From Mesorhizobium sp. (lineage in GTDB: Bacteria; Pseudomonadota; Alphaproteobacteria; Rhizobiales; Rhizobiaceae): 33,312 bases of DNA. Shown here piece by piece: positions 23,768 to 31,640 of this stretch (position 1 is the stretch's first letter; each line of letters begins with the position of its first letter). The position numbers and the translations under genes are program-made. The DNA is taken from assembly GCF_017306585.1 (NCBI RefSeq), contig NZ_JAFKIC010000165.1:1-33312 (forward strand), read 5' to 3'. The notes under the pieces were generated by a model. That model was not told the DNA's origin. It searched no databases and saw only the letters and a program-made list of their open reading frames with translations.

Positions 23768-23797
23768 GGCGGGGGTTTGGCTCAGCCAAACCGCCGC
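23768..23797 (+). terminator. Hairpin downstream of phoX
   Basis: GGTTTGG (23774-23780), loop CTCAG, CCAAACC (23786-23792), with flanking GCGG/CCGC that can lengthen the stem across a mismatch. It lies 30-60 bp past the phoX stop. There is no T-run, so termination is likely weak or factor-assisted. Confidence 0.45.
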
Positions 23798-23877
23798 TTC
23801 CGTTCGAAACCACTCAAGCCTCGGGAAAGATTGGCCATTCAGGATTGGCGCCCTAACTTCTCCTTCAGGAGAACGCC

Positions 23878-24102
23878 ATGCCGAAGTCCATCTATGACCG
23901 TGGCCTGCTGAAGCCGGCCGAAGTGGCTACCTTGCAGCGCGTGTTCGACGAGGCCTGCCGACGACGCGAAGCCCACCCCGAATCGGCCGAGGCGCGCGAG
24001 ATCGCGTTGACCCTTCTCGCGCTCCACAATGCCGGCATGGCCGACGAGGACATGCTGATGGAGGCCGTCGGCTTCCGGCGGCTGGAACCGAAGTCGGCGT
24101 AA
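23878..24102 (+). CDS. Small hypothetical protein (74 residues)
   Basis: MPKSIYDRGLLKPAEVATLQ... is a short, charged, helical protein with a strong Shine-Dalgarno (AGGAGA, 7 bases upstream of ATG 23878). It has alternating acidic and basic residues (DEACRRREAHPESAEAREIA) and a C-terminal helix (NAGMADEDMLMEAV). No signal peptide or membrane segment. I do not recognise a named family. Good ribosome site and coding-like composition make it a real gene rather than chance. It is convergent with the GNAT gene. Confidence 0.7.
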   Translation: MPKSIYDRGLLKPAEVATLQRVFDEACRRREAHPESAEAREIALTLLALHNAGMADEDMLMEAVGFRRLEPKSA

Positions 24103-24113
24103 CCCCGATACGC

Positions 24114-24794
24114 CTATGAACTCCGCTGGACGACGGCCACATTCATCGTGGTTCTCAGCCTGAAGCCGATCGATTCATAGAGGCCGATCGCGGCGGTGTT
24201 CGCGGCATAGGCGTGCAGATAGGGAATATCGCCGCGCGCGAGAATCCGGTTCGCGACGAACACGGACAGCAGCCGGCCGAGGCCGCCACCGCGAAAATCC
24301 GGATGGGAACACACGCCGCTGAGCTCCGTATAGCCTGGCTGCTTCATGCGCTCGCCGGCCATCGCCGCCAGCCGGCCGCCGATTTTCACGCCCCAGAAGT
24401 CGCCGAGGCTCTGCGCCTCGAGCGAAAACGGACCCGGTCTGGTGAGCGAAGCGAGCGCCAGCATCTCCTGCGCATCGTCCTGCGTCAGGCGTTCCACGCG
24501 CTCGTCCGGGATGCTTGGCAACGGCGCCTCGGCGATCATCTGGACGGCGGCGGCGGTCAAGCTTGCCGCCAGCCCGGTCGGCAAGGCGATGGCATCCGCC
24601 TGCGCCATGAAAACGCTTTCGCCCGGCGCGACCAGTTCGGCAAACGCCCGCAGGCTTTCGGCATCGTCCACGGCGGTGGACGCGAAGGGAACGATCGAGG
24701 CGGGATAGCGCCGGGCAAGGTCGCCGCCCTGCGCGAGATGCCGATGCCTGGTGTCCAGCGCACTCCACACGGGACGGTCGAGTATGTGTCTCAT
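24114..24794 (-). CDS. GNAT-family N-acetyltransferase
   Basis: 226-residue protein. The C-terminal GNAT domain (about 100-226) carries the acetyl-CoA motif A: ELSGVCSHPDFRGGGLGRLLSVFV, with R168-G-G-G-L-G. Motif B follows as ILARGDIPYLHAYAANTAAIGLYESIGFR. The N-terminal ~100 residues (RHRHLAQGGDLARRYPASIVPFAST) form a second, degenerate lobe as in FR47/GNAT-like two-domain proteins. Its ATG (24794) overlaps the MarR stop by ATGA. MarR-GNAT fusions are known as single polypeptides in other bacteria; here the two are separate but coupled. Substrate unknown. Confidence 0.9.
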   Translation of the reverse strand: MRHILDRPVWSALDTRHRHLAQGGDLARRYPASIVPFASTAVDDAESLRAFAELVAPGESVFMAQADAIALPTGLAASLTAAAVQMIAEAPLPSIPDERVERLTQDDAQEMLALASLTRPGPFSLEAQSLGDFWGVKIGGRLAAMAGERMKQPGYTELSGVCSHPDFRGGGLGRLLSVFVANRILARGDIPYLHAYAANTAAIGLYESIGFRLRTTMNVAVVQRSS

Positions 24795-25276
24795 TGGACG
24801 GCGCCTTTTCCGACACGGCGATCGAGCGGGGCCTCCGCCAGCCGATCCTCGATCGCGGCCAGTTGCCCGAGCAGCGGCCCCGACAGGCCGGAGCACAGAT
24901 CGGCGACGGCATTCTCGATGCGGGGCCATATGTCGCGCCTGGCGATATCGACGAGTTGCTGACCGCTCGTGGTCAGGGAAACCAGCCGGCGGCGCTGGTC
25001 GCCCGCTGATTGTGTCACTTCGACGAGGCCGAGTTCGCCAAGCAGCGCCACGCTGCGCGTCACGCCGGGTTGGCTGACGCCAAGCGATTGCGCCAGCTCG
25101 CCGACGGGCAAGGGTCCCAATCGGTCGAGCGCGGCCAGCAGTGGGTACTGGCTGGACAGGACACGGGTTTCCAGGCCGTCGAGCAGGCGTTGCGTGTCTG
25201 CCTGCAATTGTTCGCCGAGCCGCTTCAGCCGGCTGCCCAGGCACAGATGGCCAAGAGATCGCAGGATATCTTCCAT
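24791..25276 (-). CDS. MarR-family regulator, coupled to GNAT gene
   Basis: 161 residues from ATG 25276. The winged-helix core reads PVGELAQSLGVSQPGVTRSV, then ALLGELGLVEVTQSAGDQRRRLVSLTTSGQQLV, the classic MarR recognition helix and wing with the D-R-R-R tip. An in-frame ATG at 25411 would add a leader that crosses the palindromic operator, so 25276 is preferred (AAGGA about 9 bases upstream). The gene heads a two-gene operon with the acetyltransferase. Two nested palindromes at 25299-25319 lie upstream and probably give autoregulation. Confidence 0.91.
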   Translation of the reverse strand: MEDILRSLGHLCLGSRLKRLGEQLQADTQRLLDGLETRVLSSQYPLLAALDRLGPLPVGELAQSLGVSQPGVTRSVALLGELGLVEVTQSAGDQRRRLVSLTTSGQQLVDIARRDIWPRIENAVADLCSGLSGPLLGQLAAIEDRLAEAPLDRRVGKGAVQ

Positions 25277-25298
25277 GGTCAATCCTTTGCACAAAAAG

Positions 25299-25319
25299 TA
25301 TAACATGTTATATAACATG
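25299..25319. promoter_or_regulatory. Nested palindromic MarR operator
   Basis: TATAACATGTTATA (25299-25312) and CATGTTATATAACATG (25304-25319) are both perfect palindromes that share a half-site, making three TAACATG-type half-sites in a row. They lie 23-43 bp upstream of the MarR start in AT-rich DNA. Two overlapping dimer sites would allow graded autorepression. Confidence 0.65.
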
Positions 25320-25373
25320 GTAATGAATTGGTCAAGCCCACGCGCCCTTGGGCCTGCCGGCTTCCGGTGAGGA

Positions 25374-26561
25374 TCAGCGTGAGACGCCGGGCAGGCTGGA
25401 AGAGCGGGCAACGCGACCGGCTATCGCCTTGGCGAGGATGCCGGCATTGGCGAAGCAGCCACGGATGCTCGGGCGCATACCGGTGAACCAGAGCCCGGGC
25501 AGTTTCGGGTCGGCCTCTCCGCCATTGAAGAGCGGAACGCCCTTCTCGTCGAGGACGCCGAGATTGCCGACCATGTGCTCCAGCCCGGTGCGGTAGCCGG
25601 TCGCGGCGATGACGATGTCGGGATCGATCTGGCGACCATCGGCCAGGATCACGCCGCCGCGGGTGAACTCCCGTATCGCCGGAACCACGGTGATCTTGCC
25701 CGATTTGATGGCGGCGACGGCGCCGTCATCCGCGGCGATCGCGACATAGTCCGAGGTCAGCCGGCTGGCGCCGCCGGCCGGCGCCGGCGGCATGCCCAAC
25801 CTGGTCAGGTCGCCGAAAACCAGGCGCTGCGTCGCGGCGATCGCCGCATCGGCAACGCGCAGCGGCAGGCTCGCCATGAGCGGCGAGAACCGGTGCACGG
25901 CGATCTTGCCGATGCGCTTGGGCAGGATTGCGGGGCCGCTGCGCGCCGACAGCCAGAGAGCCGCGGTATCGACATCAGCCAGATGATTGAGCGCGTCGAA
26001 ACCGGAATTGCCGGCGCCGACGACCAGCACCTTCCTGCCGGCGTAGGCGGCCGCGTCGCCGAAATCGGCTGAATGGATTATCCGGCCGGGAAAAGCCTGC
26101 ATGCCCTTCCATTGCGGTATGAAGGGTTCCTTGTCGCGGCCGGTGGCGACAATGACATGACGCGCCAGACGCGAGCCGGCGCTGGTGCGCACGGCCCAGT
26201 GATCGCCCCTGAAGACGATTGTCTCGACGGCAACGCCGAACTCCACCGGCAGCCGGTTGGCCTCCCTGAAATCGTTCATGTGGCGGATGACGATGTCGCG
26301 GTGCGGGAAGGCGGGGGTGTTCCGGGGATAGGCAAGGCCGGGCAGCGCCGAGAGATCGCGATGGGTATTGAGATGCAGCTGACCATGCCGCCGGTGCCAG
26401 GGCTCGGCCAGCCGGTTCTCCTTTTCGAGGATCGCCACCGGCACGCCGGCCTGCATCAAAGCCCGGGCGGCGGCCAGTCCGGCAGCGCCGGCGCCAATGA
26501 CGATCGCCGGTTCGACCGCAACGACCTGGGCCGTCATCTGTCCGATTGTCGTATCAGCCAT
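25374..26561 (-). CDS. FMO-like flavin-dependent monooxygenase / NAD(P)-binding flavoprotein
   Basis: 395 residues. The FAD-binding motif is GAGAAGLA (residues 23-30). The FMO/BVMO-type fingerprint FxGxxxHxxxF is FPGRIIHSADF (157-167). The NADPH-binding motif is GAGNSG (182-187), and the ATG motif is VIAATGYRTGL near the C-terminus. Short loops and no extra domains resemble YUCCA-like/CzcO-like bacterial flavoproteins. Substrate (heteroatom or ketone) is unknown. It sits upstream of the MarR-GNAT pair on the same strand; the 97-bp gap and the operator palindrome suggest separate transcription. Confidence 0.9.
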   Translation of the reverse strand: MADTTIGQMTAQVVAVEPAIVIGAGAAGLAAARALMQAGVPVAILEKENRLAEPWHRRHGQLHLNTHRDLSALPGLAYPRNTPAFPHRDIVIRHMNDFREANRLPVEFGVAVETIVFRGDHWAVRTSAGSRLARHVIVATGRDKEPFIPQWKGMQAFPGRIIHSADFGDAAAYAGRKVLVVGAGNSGFDALNHLADVDTAALWLSARSGPAILPKRIGKIAVHRFSPLMASLPLRVADAAIAATQRLVFGDLTRLGMPPAPAGGASRLTSDYVAIAADDGAVAAIKSGKITVVPAIREFTRGGVILADGRQIDPDIVIAATGYRTGLEHMVGNLGVLDEKGVPLFNGGEADPKLPGLWFTGMRPSIRGCFANAGILAKAIAGRVARSSSLPGVSR

Positions 26562-26998
26562 TCACTCTCAAATCCCATTCAACCATTACAGCCCGCGAAG
26601 CTCGCAGCGTGCTGTAACCGTTTGATCGCGCGCGGTCGCGTCGCGCGGACCGGCACCGGTTTTCGAAGGTTCGCGCCGGGCCGTGGTTGCGCCAGAGCGG
26701 TTCACCGCCGCGCACGGACAGCTTAAATCGCGCAAATACGGCCAAAACAACGACAAGGGACGGATGCCCGCTTCTGTCCGAAACCATCGAGCCCTATATG
26801 GCATATGCGCGGCATCGGCGATAATAGGTCGCGGCAATGTGATTGATTCGAGGTCCGGGGGCTGGCGGGTCTTTTATCACCAGCGCGGGAACCGAAGCCC
26901 ACGATCGATTTCGGCCTCCCGTGTGAAATCAAGGCGCCCCCGGCGAGTCAGCGTGCCAACGGTTACGCAACGCCGCAGATGCACGCGGAATCCCGACC
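26562..26998. other. 437-bp intergenic region with a nested inverted repeat
   Basis: No convincing gene. It separates the divergent FMO-like gene and DUF2156 gene. At 26586-26617 an outer inverted repeat TTACAGC...GCTGTAA encloses a small hairpin GCGA-AGC-TCGC (26595-26605). The remainder shows no clear promoter, terminator or repeat that I can support; short frames here have poor coding character. Confidence 0.5.
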
Positions 26999-28036
26999 AT
27001 GCCCTCCTTGCGGATCTATTTCGACAAAATCCTCGAGGGTGCCTCACCCAAGGTCGAGCGCGTGGCGCTTTCGCATGTCGAGCGCCTGGCGCTGGTGCGC
27101 CGCCATGGCGATTTCTCGCTCGCCTATTCCAGCGCCGTGCAGGGCAAGCTGTCCTATTTCGGCGACGCCGATGGCTACGTCGCCTTCGGCACCAAGATGA
27201 AGCACCATTTCGCGCTCGGCGATCCGGTGGCGGCTCCGGCCCGCCGGCCGGACTACATCAGGCGTTTCGTCGAAACCGCCGGCGATCCCTGGTTCGTGCA
27301 GATCGGCGAGGAGACGGCGCGCGTGCTGTCCGGACTGGGCTACAAGGTCAACCGGCTGGGCATCGACACCCGGCTGGTCCTGCCCGAGCATGATTTCTCG
27401 GGAAAGCGCAACGAGACGGTGCGCTATTCCGAACGCTGGCTGCTCAAGAAAGGGTTTTCCTTCGACGAGGACAGGCGCACGGTGTTCCTCGACGAGATCA
27501 AGCGGCTGTCGGACAATTGGCGCGGCGATCGCATTGTCAAGCGCTGGGAGATGGGCTTTCTCAACCGCCCCTTCAACGACCAGCTCGGCACCGACATGCG
27601 CCGCTTCGTCCTGCATGGACCCGACGGCGAGCTGATCGCCCTGCTCGACTTCGACCCGCTGTTCCGCGACGGCAAGGTGATCGGCTACACCACCGCCTTC
27701 AAGCGCAAGCATCTCGACGCCTCGCCGCATGCCGAGATCGGCCTGACCAAATATGCCGTCGACCGTTTCCGCGAGGAAGGCGTATCGGTGGTCACGCTGG
27801 GGCTCTCGCCGCTGCTCGATATCGGCCCGAGCGGCTTTGCCGAAAGCGATTTCTGGCGAAATACATTCCAGCGCACCTATGAATCCCCGTGGATCAACCG
27901 GCGACGGTTCAACCTTCAGGGCCAGGCGGCCTTCAAGCGCCGCTTCCATGGCGCGGAGGAGCCGGTTTACATCGCCTTCCGCAAGGGGAGCTTTATCGAG
28001 ATGCTGGGGTTGCTGCGGCTGATCAAGGCGATTTAG
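26999..28036 (+). CDS. DUF2156 protein (soluble LPG-synthase C-terminal-like)
   Basis: 345-residue protein resembling the catalytic C-terminal (GNAT-fold) domain of lysyl-phosphatidylglycerol synthase (MprF/LpiA). It lacks the N-terminal flippase membrane domain entirely. Visible features: LAYSSAVQGKLSYFGDADGYVAFGTKMKHHFALGDPVA, WFVQIGEETARVLSGLGYKVNRLGIDTRL, KGFSFDEDRRTVFLDEIKRLSDNW, and a second half GYTTAFKRKHLDASPHAEIGLTKYAVDRF with VSVVTLGLSPLLDI. Members transfer aminoacyl groups from aminoacyl-tRNA to lipids, but stand-alone homologues have varied or unknown roles. No aminoacyl-tRNA or lipid partner is adjacent. The assignment of fold is firm, function is not. Confidence 0.85.
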   Translation: MPSLRIYFDKILEGASPKVERVALSHVERLALVRRHGDFSLAYSSAVQGKLSYFGDADGYVAFGTKMKHHFALGDPVAAPARRPDYIRRFVETAGDPWFVQIGEETARVLSGLGYKVNRLGIDTRLVLPEHDFSGKRNETVRYSERWLLKKGFSFDEDRRTVFLDEIKRLSDNWRGDRIVKRWEMGFLNRPFNDQLGTDMRRFVLHGPDGELIALLDFDPLFRDGKVIGYTTAFKRKHLDASPHAEIGLTKYAVDRFREEGVSVVTLGLSPLLDIGPSGFAESDFWRNTFQRTYESPWINRRRFNLQGQAAFKRRFHGAEEPVYIAFRKGSFIEMLGLLRLIKAI

Positions 28037-28177
28037 GCTCGGTGTGCGGCTTCCTCATGGAATGCCGCCAACCTCGGTAACCGGCTGAAGCCTCCCAACT
28101 TCGGATAAGCGTCTCAGCCAATCAGCAAGTAATGGCGACTGCCAACGAACCCTGTACGTAGGCTGCGCTACCGCCGG

Positions 28178-28939
28178 TCAGTTCCGCAGCCTGTATCCCG
28201 TCCGGAATATCCAGGCGACGATGGCGATGCAGATGGCGAGGAAGACCAGCGTCATCCCCAGGCTGACGCCGACCGAGACGTCCGCCTTGCCGTAAAAACT
28301 CCAGCGGAAGCCGCTGATCAGGTAGACCACCGGATTGAACAGGGTGATCGTCCTCCAGATGCCGGGCAGCATGTGGATCGAATAGAAGCTGCCGCCAAGG
28401 AAGGTGAGCGGCGTGACGATCAGCAGCGGCACCAGCTGCAGCTGTTCGAAGCTCTTGGCCCAGATGCCGATGATGAAGCCGAACAGGCTGAAGGTGACCG
28501 CCGTCAGCACGAGGAAGGCGACCATCCAGAACGGATGCTCGATCCTGAGCGGCACGAACAGCGCGGCCGTCGCCAGGATGATCAGGCCGAGCATGATCGA
28601 CTTGGTGGCGGCGCCGCCGACATAGGCGATGACTATCTCCAGATAGGAGATCGGCGCCGAGAGCAGTTCGTAGATCGAGCCGACGAATTTCGGGAAATAG
28701 ATGGCGAAGGAGGCGTTGGCGATCGACTGCGTCAGAAGCGACAGCATGATCAGGCCCGGCACGATGAAGGCGCCATAGCTGATGCCGTCGATCTCGGTGA
28801 TGCGCGAGCCGATAGCCGAGCCGAAGACGACGAAATAGAGCGACGTCGAGATGACCGGCGAGATGATGCTCTGCAGCACGGTGCGGAACGCACGCGCCAT
28901 CTCGACCCGGTAGATCGCCCAAACGGCGCGCAGGTTCAT
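28178..28939 (-). CDS. ABC-2 type transporter permease
   Basis: 253-residue six-helix inner-membrane permease of the ABC-2 family. The sequence starts [20 protein letters not shown]; helices lie near 24-45, 55-80, 100-125, 133-160, 167-190 and 225-245. The ABC-2 signature is [17 protein letters not shown] with [13 protein letters not shown]. Its start overlaps the ATPase stop by ATGA (28936-28939). The pair forms a complete one-ATPase, one-permease exporter resembling the NodIJ/lipid or polysaccharide exporters. No adaptor gene is adjacent. Confidence 0.92.
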   Translation of the reverse strand: MNLRAVWAIYRVEMARAFRTVLQSIISPVISTSLYFVVFGSAIGSRITEIDGISYGAFIVPGLIMLSLLTQSIANASFAIYFPKFVGSIYELLSAPISYLEIVIAYVGGAATKSIMLGLIILATAALFVPLRIEHPFWMVAFLVLTAVTFSLFGFIIGIWAKSFEQLQLVPLLIVTPLTFLGGSFYSIHMLPGIWRTITLFNPVVYLISGFRWSFYGKADVSVGVSLGMTLVFLAICIAIVAWIFRTGYRLRN

Positions 28940-29862
28940 GGCTCTTGCCTCAGAAGATTGACGAAGATCTCTTCGAGCGAACTGTTCTTGGTGTCGAGAT
29001 CGCGGAACTGGATGCCCGATGCCTCTAGGTCGCGGATCAGGGAGGCGACGCCGGGCCGGTCGCTCTGGTTGTCGTACGTATAGGTGAGCTCGGTGCCGTC
29101 GCCCGATAGTTCGAGAGCGTAGCGCGACAGCCCGTCGGGCACGCTCGAAAGCGGCTCGCGCAGCTCGATCCGTATCTGCTTGCGGCCGAGCTTGCGCATC
29201 AGTTCGGCCTTGCCCTCGACCAGGATGATCTCGCCGCGGTTGATGACGCCGACACGGTCGGCCATCTCCTCGGCTTCCTCGATGTAATGAGTGGTGAGGA
29301 TGATGGTGACGCCGTCCTCGCGCAGGCGGCGCACCATGGCCCACATGTCCTGGCGCAGCTCGACGTCGACACCGGCGGTCGGCTCGTCGAGGAACAGCAC
29401 GCGCGGCTCGTGCGACAGTGCCTTGGCGATCATCAGCCTGCGCTTCATGCCGCCGGACAGGGTGATTGCCTTGGCATCCTTCTTGTCCCAGAGCGAGAGA
29501 TCGCGCAGAACCTTCTCGACGAAGGCCGGGTTGGCCGGCTTGCCGAACAGGCCGCGGCTGTAGTTAACGGTGCGCCAGACGCTTTCGAAGGCGTCGATGG
29601 TCAGTTCCTGCGGCACCAGGCCGATCAGGCTGCGCGCCGCGCGATAGTCCTTGTTGATGTCGTGGCCGTCGACGGTAACGGTGCCCGACGAACGGTTTAC
29701 GATACCGCAGATAATGGAGATCAGCGTCGTCTTGCCGGCACCGTTGGGACCGAGCAGGGCGAAGATCTCGCCGCGCTGGATGTCGAGATTGACTTCCTTG
29801 AGCGCCTTGAAGCCGGTGGCGTAGGTCTTGGAGACCCCTGATATGGACAGGATTGAGGGCAT
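28936..29862 (-). CDS. ABC transporter ATP-binding protein (ABC-2 exporter)
   Basis: 308 residues from ATG 29862 ([21 protein letters not shown]). An in-frame ATG at 29958 would add 32 residues of non-family leader. Motifs: Walker [10 protein letters not shown] (38-46), Q-loop VPQEL, signature LSGGMKRRL, Walker [13 protein letters not shown], and H-loop TTHY. The C-terminal ~85 residues form the extra domain common to ABC-2 exporter ATPases. It overlaps the permease start, so the two are translated together. Substrate unknown. Confidence 0.95.
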   Translation of the reverse strand: MPSILSISGVSKTYATGFKALKEVNLDIQRGEIFALLGPNGAGKTTLISIICGIVNRSSGTVTVDGHDINKDYRAARSLIGLVPQELTIDAFESVWRTVNYSRGLFGKPANPAFVEKVLRDLSLWDKKDAKAITLSGGMKRRLMIAKALSHEPRVLFLDEPTAGVDVELRQDMWAMVRRLREDGVTIILTTHYIEEAEEMADRVGVINRGEIILVEGKAELMRKLGRKQIRIELREPLSSVPDGLSRYALELSGDGTELTYTYDNQSDRPGVASLIRDLEASGIQFRDLDTKNSSLEEIFVNLLRQEP

Positions 29863-29984
29863 GGGCTGAAACGACTGCCTGAAAGAGGTGACCTGATATA
29901 GGCCGAATGGCGTTTCATGCAACTGCAAGTCGACGGCGCTGCTGACAGTTATGGACACTCACATTGCGCCGACAGCAGCGGTGC

Positions 29985-30932
29985 TCAATCGAGTGTGAGC
30001 ACCGTCCGCCTGGCGCCATCGTTCTCGAGCCATGCCTGTTCGACATCCGCGAGCGGCACCGGCTTCGCCGAGATCCGCAGCCCGGCCGGAATGACGGCGG
30101 CGAACAGCTCGCCGACATAGGCGACGAGGCGCTGCATCGGGATGCTGCCGACTCCCGAACCCATCAGCGAGATCGCCGACGAGCGCAGCACCGCACTTGG
30201 CAGCGTGATGTCGGAGCCGCTGATCGAGCCGATCTGGACGAAACGGATCGGCACCGCCTCAGGACCAACCTTCGCGGCGGCGACCAGAAGGCGCTCGGCG
30301 CTCTTGCCCCAGAGATAGTCGAGGACGACATCGACGCCTTGCGCAAACTCGGCCTTGAAGCCGGCCTCGAGCGCCGCCTCGTCCTCGACAAGCGGGATCG
30401 TCACATCCGCCCCGAGCCCGGCGATTTCCTCGAGCGCCTTGGCGTTGCGACCGGTCGCGATCACCTTCTTCGCGCCGAGATGTCTGGCGATCTGCACGGC
30501 AAGCCGACCGGACGTACCGGTGGCGCCGTTGACCAGCACCGTCTCGCCGGCCTTGAGCTGAGCGCGTGCGCTATAGGCCGCCCAGGACGACATACCCGGA
30601 TTGGCGATCGCCGCGGCGGTCACGTCGTCCAGGTCATCGGGCAACGGCAGATAAAGTGCCGGCGGCACGGCCGCGCGCTCTGCCATACTGCCCTTGGGCG
30701 CGACGAAATAAACCCGCGTGCCATCTTCGAGCCGGCCTACGCCGTCGACCCCGACGACGAAGGGGAACTGCCCGGTGGAACTGTAGTGCGTGCCGGAAGC
30801 GCGGCTCTTCACGACATGACTGATCGCCGCCGCGCTGACATGGACGAGGCGTTCCGACGCCGTTGGAACGGGCTCGTCGATTTCGCCATAGACGGGTGTT
30901 TTGCCCGCCTCCCAGACAATTGCTGCTTTCAT
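29985..30932 (-). CDS. Quinone-oxidoreductase-like alcohol dehydrogenase (zinc-free MDR)
   Basis: 315-residue medium-chain dehydrogenase from ATG 30932 (MKAAIVWEAGKTPVYGEIDE). The Rossmann motif is VLVNGATGTSGRLAVQIARHLGA with GRN after strand 2. The zinc ligands of classical ADH (GHE and the four-Cys loop) are missing, as in quinone oxidoreductase/zeta-crystallin-type members that use NADPH. AAGGA lies upstream. An in-frame ATG at 31022 would cross the divergent MarR gene and is rejected. Divergent from the MarR regulator, which probably controls it in response to an electrophile or quinone (inference). Confidence 0.9.
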   Translation of the reverse strand: MKAAIVWEAGKTPVYGEIDEPVPTASERLVHVSAAAISHVVKSRASGTHYSSTGQFPFVVGVDGVGRLEDGTRVYFVAPKGSMAERAAVPPALYLPLPDDLDDVTAAAIANPGMSSWAAYSARAQLKAGETVLVNGATGTSGRLAVQIARHLGAKKVIATGRNAKALEEIAGLGADVTIPLVEDEAALEAGFKAEFAQGVDVVLDYLWGKSAERLLVAAAKVGPEAVPIRFVQIGSISGSDITLPSAVLRSSAISLMGSGVGSIPMQRLVAYVGELFAAVIPAGLRISAKPVPLADVEQAWLENDGARRTVLTLD

Positions 30933-30960
30933 GCCGGTTTTCCTTTCTGGCCGAGAATTT

Positions 30961-31024
30961 ATGTGTATAATGCACATATTAGGAGTTTCGCATGACGTCA
31001 ACCGAAAATGTGCAAAATACACGC
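30961..31024. promoter_or_regulatory. Two related MarR operator candidates, one inside marR
   Basis: Site 1 (30961-30977) is ATGTGTATAATGCACAT, a dyad ATGTG-N7-CACAT located between the divergent genes. Site 2 (31008-31024), ATGTGCAAAATACACGC, matches site 1 at 12 of 17 positions and lies within the first codons of the MarR gene (ATG 30992). Together they suggest an operator plus an auxiliary internal site for the MarR repressor. Confidence 0.55.
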
Positions 31025-31486
31025 ATATCTGTCCTGCTTCGCCAATTGCATGGCTCGCTGCTGGATATCGCCGCCCTGATGAACCGGCCGCAGCGCGACG
31101 AGGTGCTGATCAAGGCCGCGGGGATTCCGCTCGACCGCGCGTTGTTTCCCTTACTTGTCGGCGTCGAGCGTTTCGGCCCGATCGGCGTCGTCGATCTCGC
31201 CGACCGCGCCGGTCGCGATTACACCACCGTCAGCCGCCAGGTGGCGAAGCTGGAGGAGCTCGGTCTGCTCACACGCCAGCCGAGCGCCGCCGACCGCCGC
31301 GTGCGCGAGGCGGTGATCAGCCCGAAAGGCAAGGCGATGACCGATCTCGTCGATCAGGCGCGTGAAAGGCTGGGCCGCGCCATTTTCACGAGCTGGGACG
31401 AGCACGAATTCGAGGAACTGGTCCGGCTCATGCGAAAATTCGCCGATGCCTTTGCCGACCTGCCGGCTGACGGCGACACCGCCTGA
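30992..31486 (+). CDS. MarR-family transcriptional regulator
   Basis: 164 residues from ATG 30992, with TAGGAG 6 bases upstream. Winged-helix motif: VVDLADRAGRDYTTVSRQVA, then KLEELGLLTRQPSAADRRVREAVISPKGKAMTDLV, with the typical D-R-R-V wing. The N-terminal dimerisation helix (LLRQLHGSLLDIAALMNRP) and the C-terminal helix (FEELVRLMRKFADAFADL) match MarR topology. It is divergent from the quinone-oxidoreductase-like gene (59 bp apart), the standard local repressor arrangement. No reactive Cys is present, so a direct thiol-redox sensor of the OhrR kind is unlikely. Confidence 0.93.
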   Translation: MTSTENVQNTRISVLLRQLHGSLLDIAALMNRPQRDEVLIKAAGIPLDRALFPLLVGVERFGPIGVVDLADRAGRDYTTVSRQVAKLEELGLLTRQPSAADRRVREAVISPKGKAMTDLVDQARERLGRAIFTSWDEHEFEELVRLMRKFADAFADLPADGDTA

Positions 31487-31640
31487 CAGGGTGTTTGCCG
31501 GCCTTGTTTCACGGCGCGATCACGCCGGCCAAAGTGACAACATGTCCAATGCGGCAACGCGCCTCGCGTGGCGCTGCGCCGCTTTGACCGATGTCTGATC
31601 GAGGTGTAGCGTCAAAGAATAACAGCAGCCGGAGCCGACC

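Noticed and set aside
29863-29958. 32-residue N-terminal extension of the ABC ATPase
   Set aside because: ABC domains of this type start near [14 protein letters not shown], and the added residues are not family-like.
30933-31022. N-terminal extension of the quinone-oxidoreductase-like gene to 31022
   Set aside because: It would overlap the marR start and cover the divergent operator; ATG 30932 has a ribosome site and family-like beginning.
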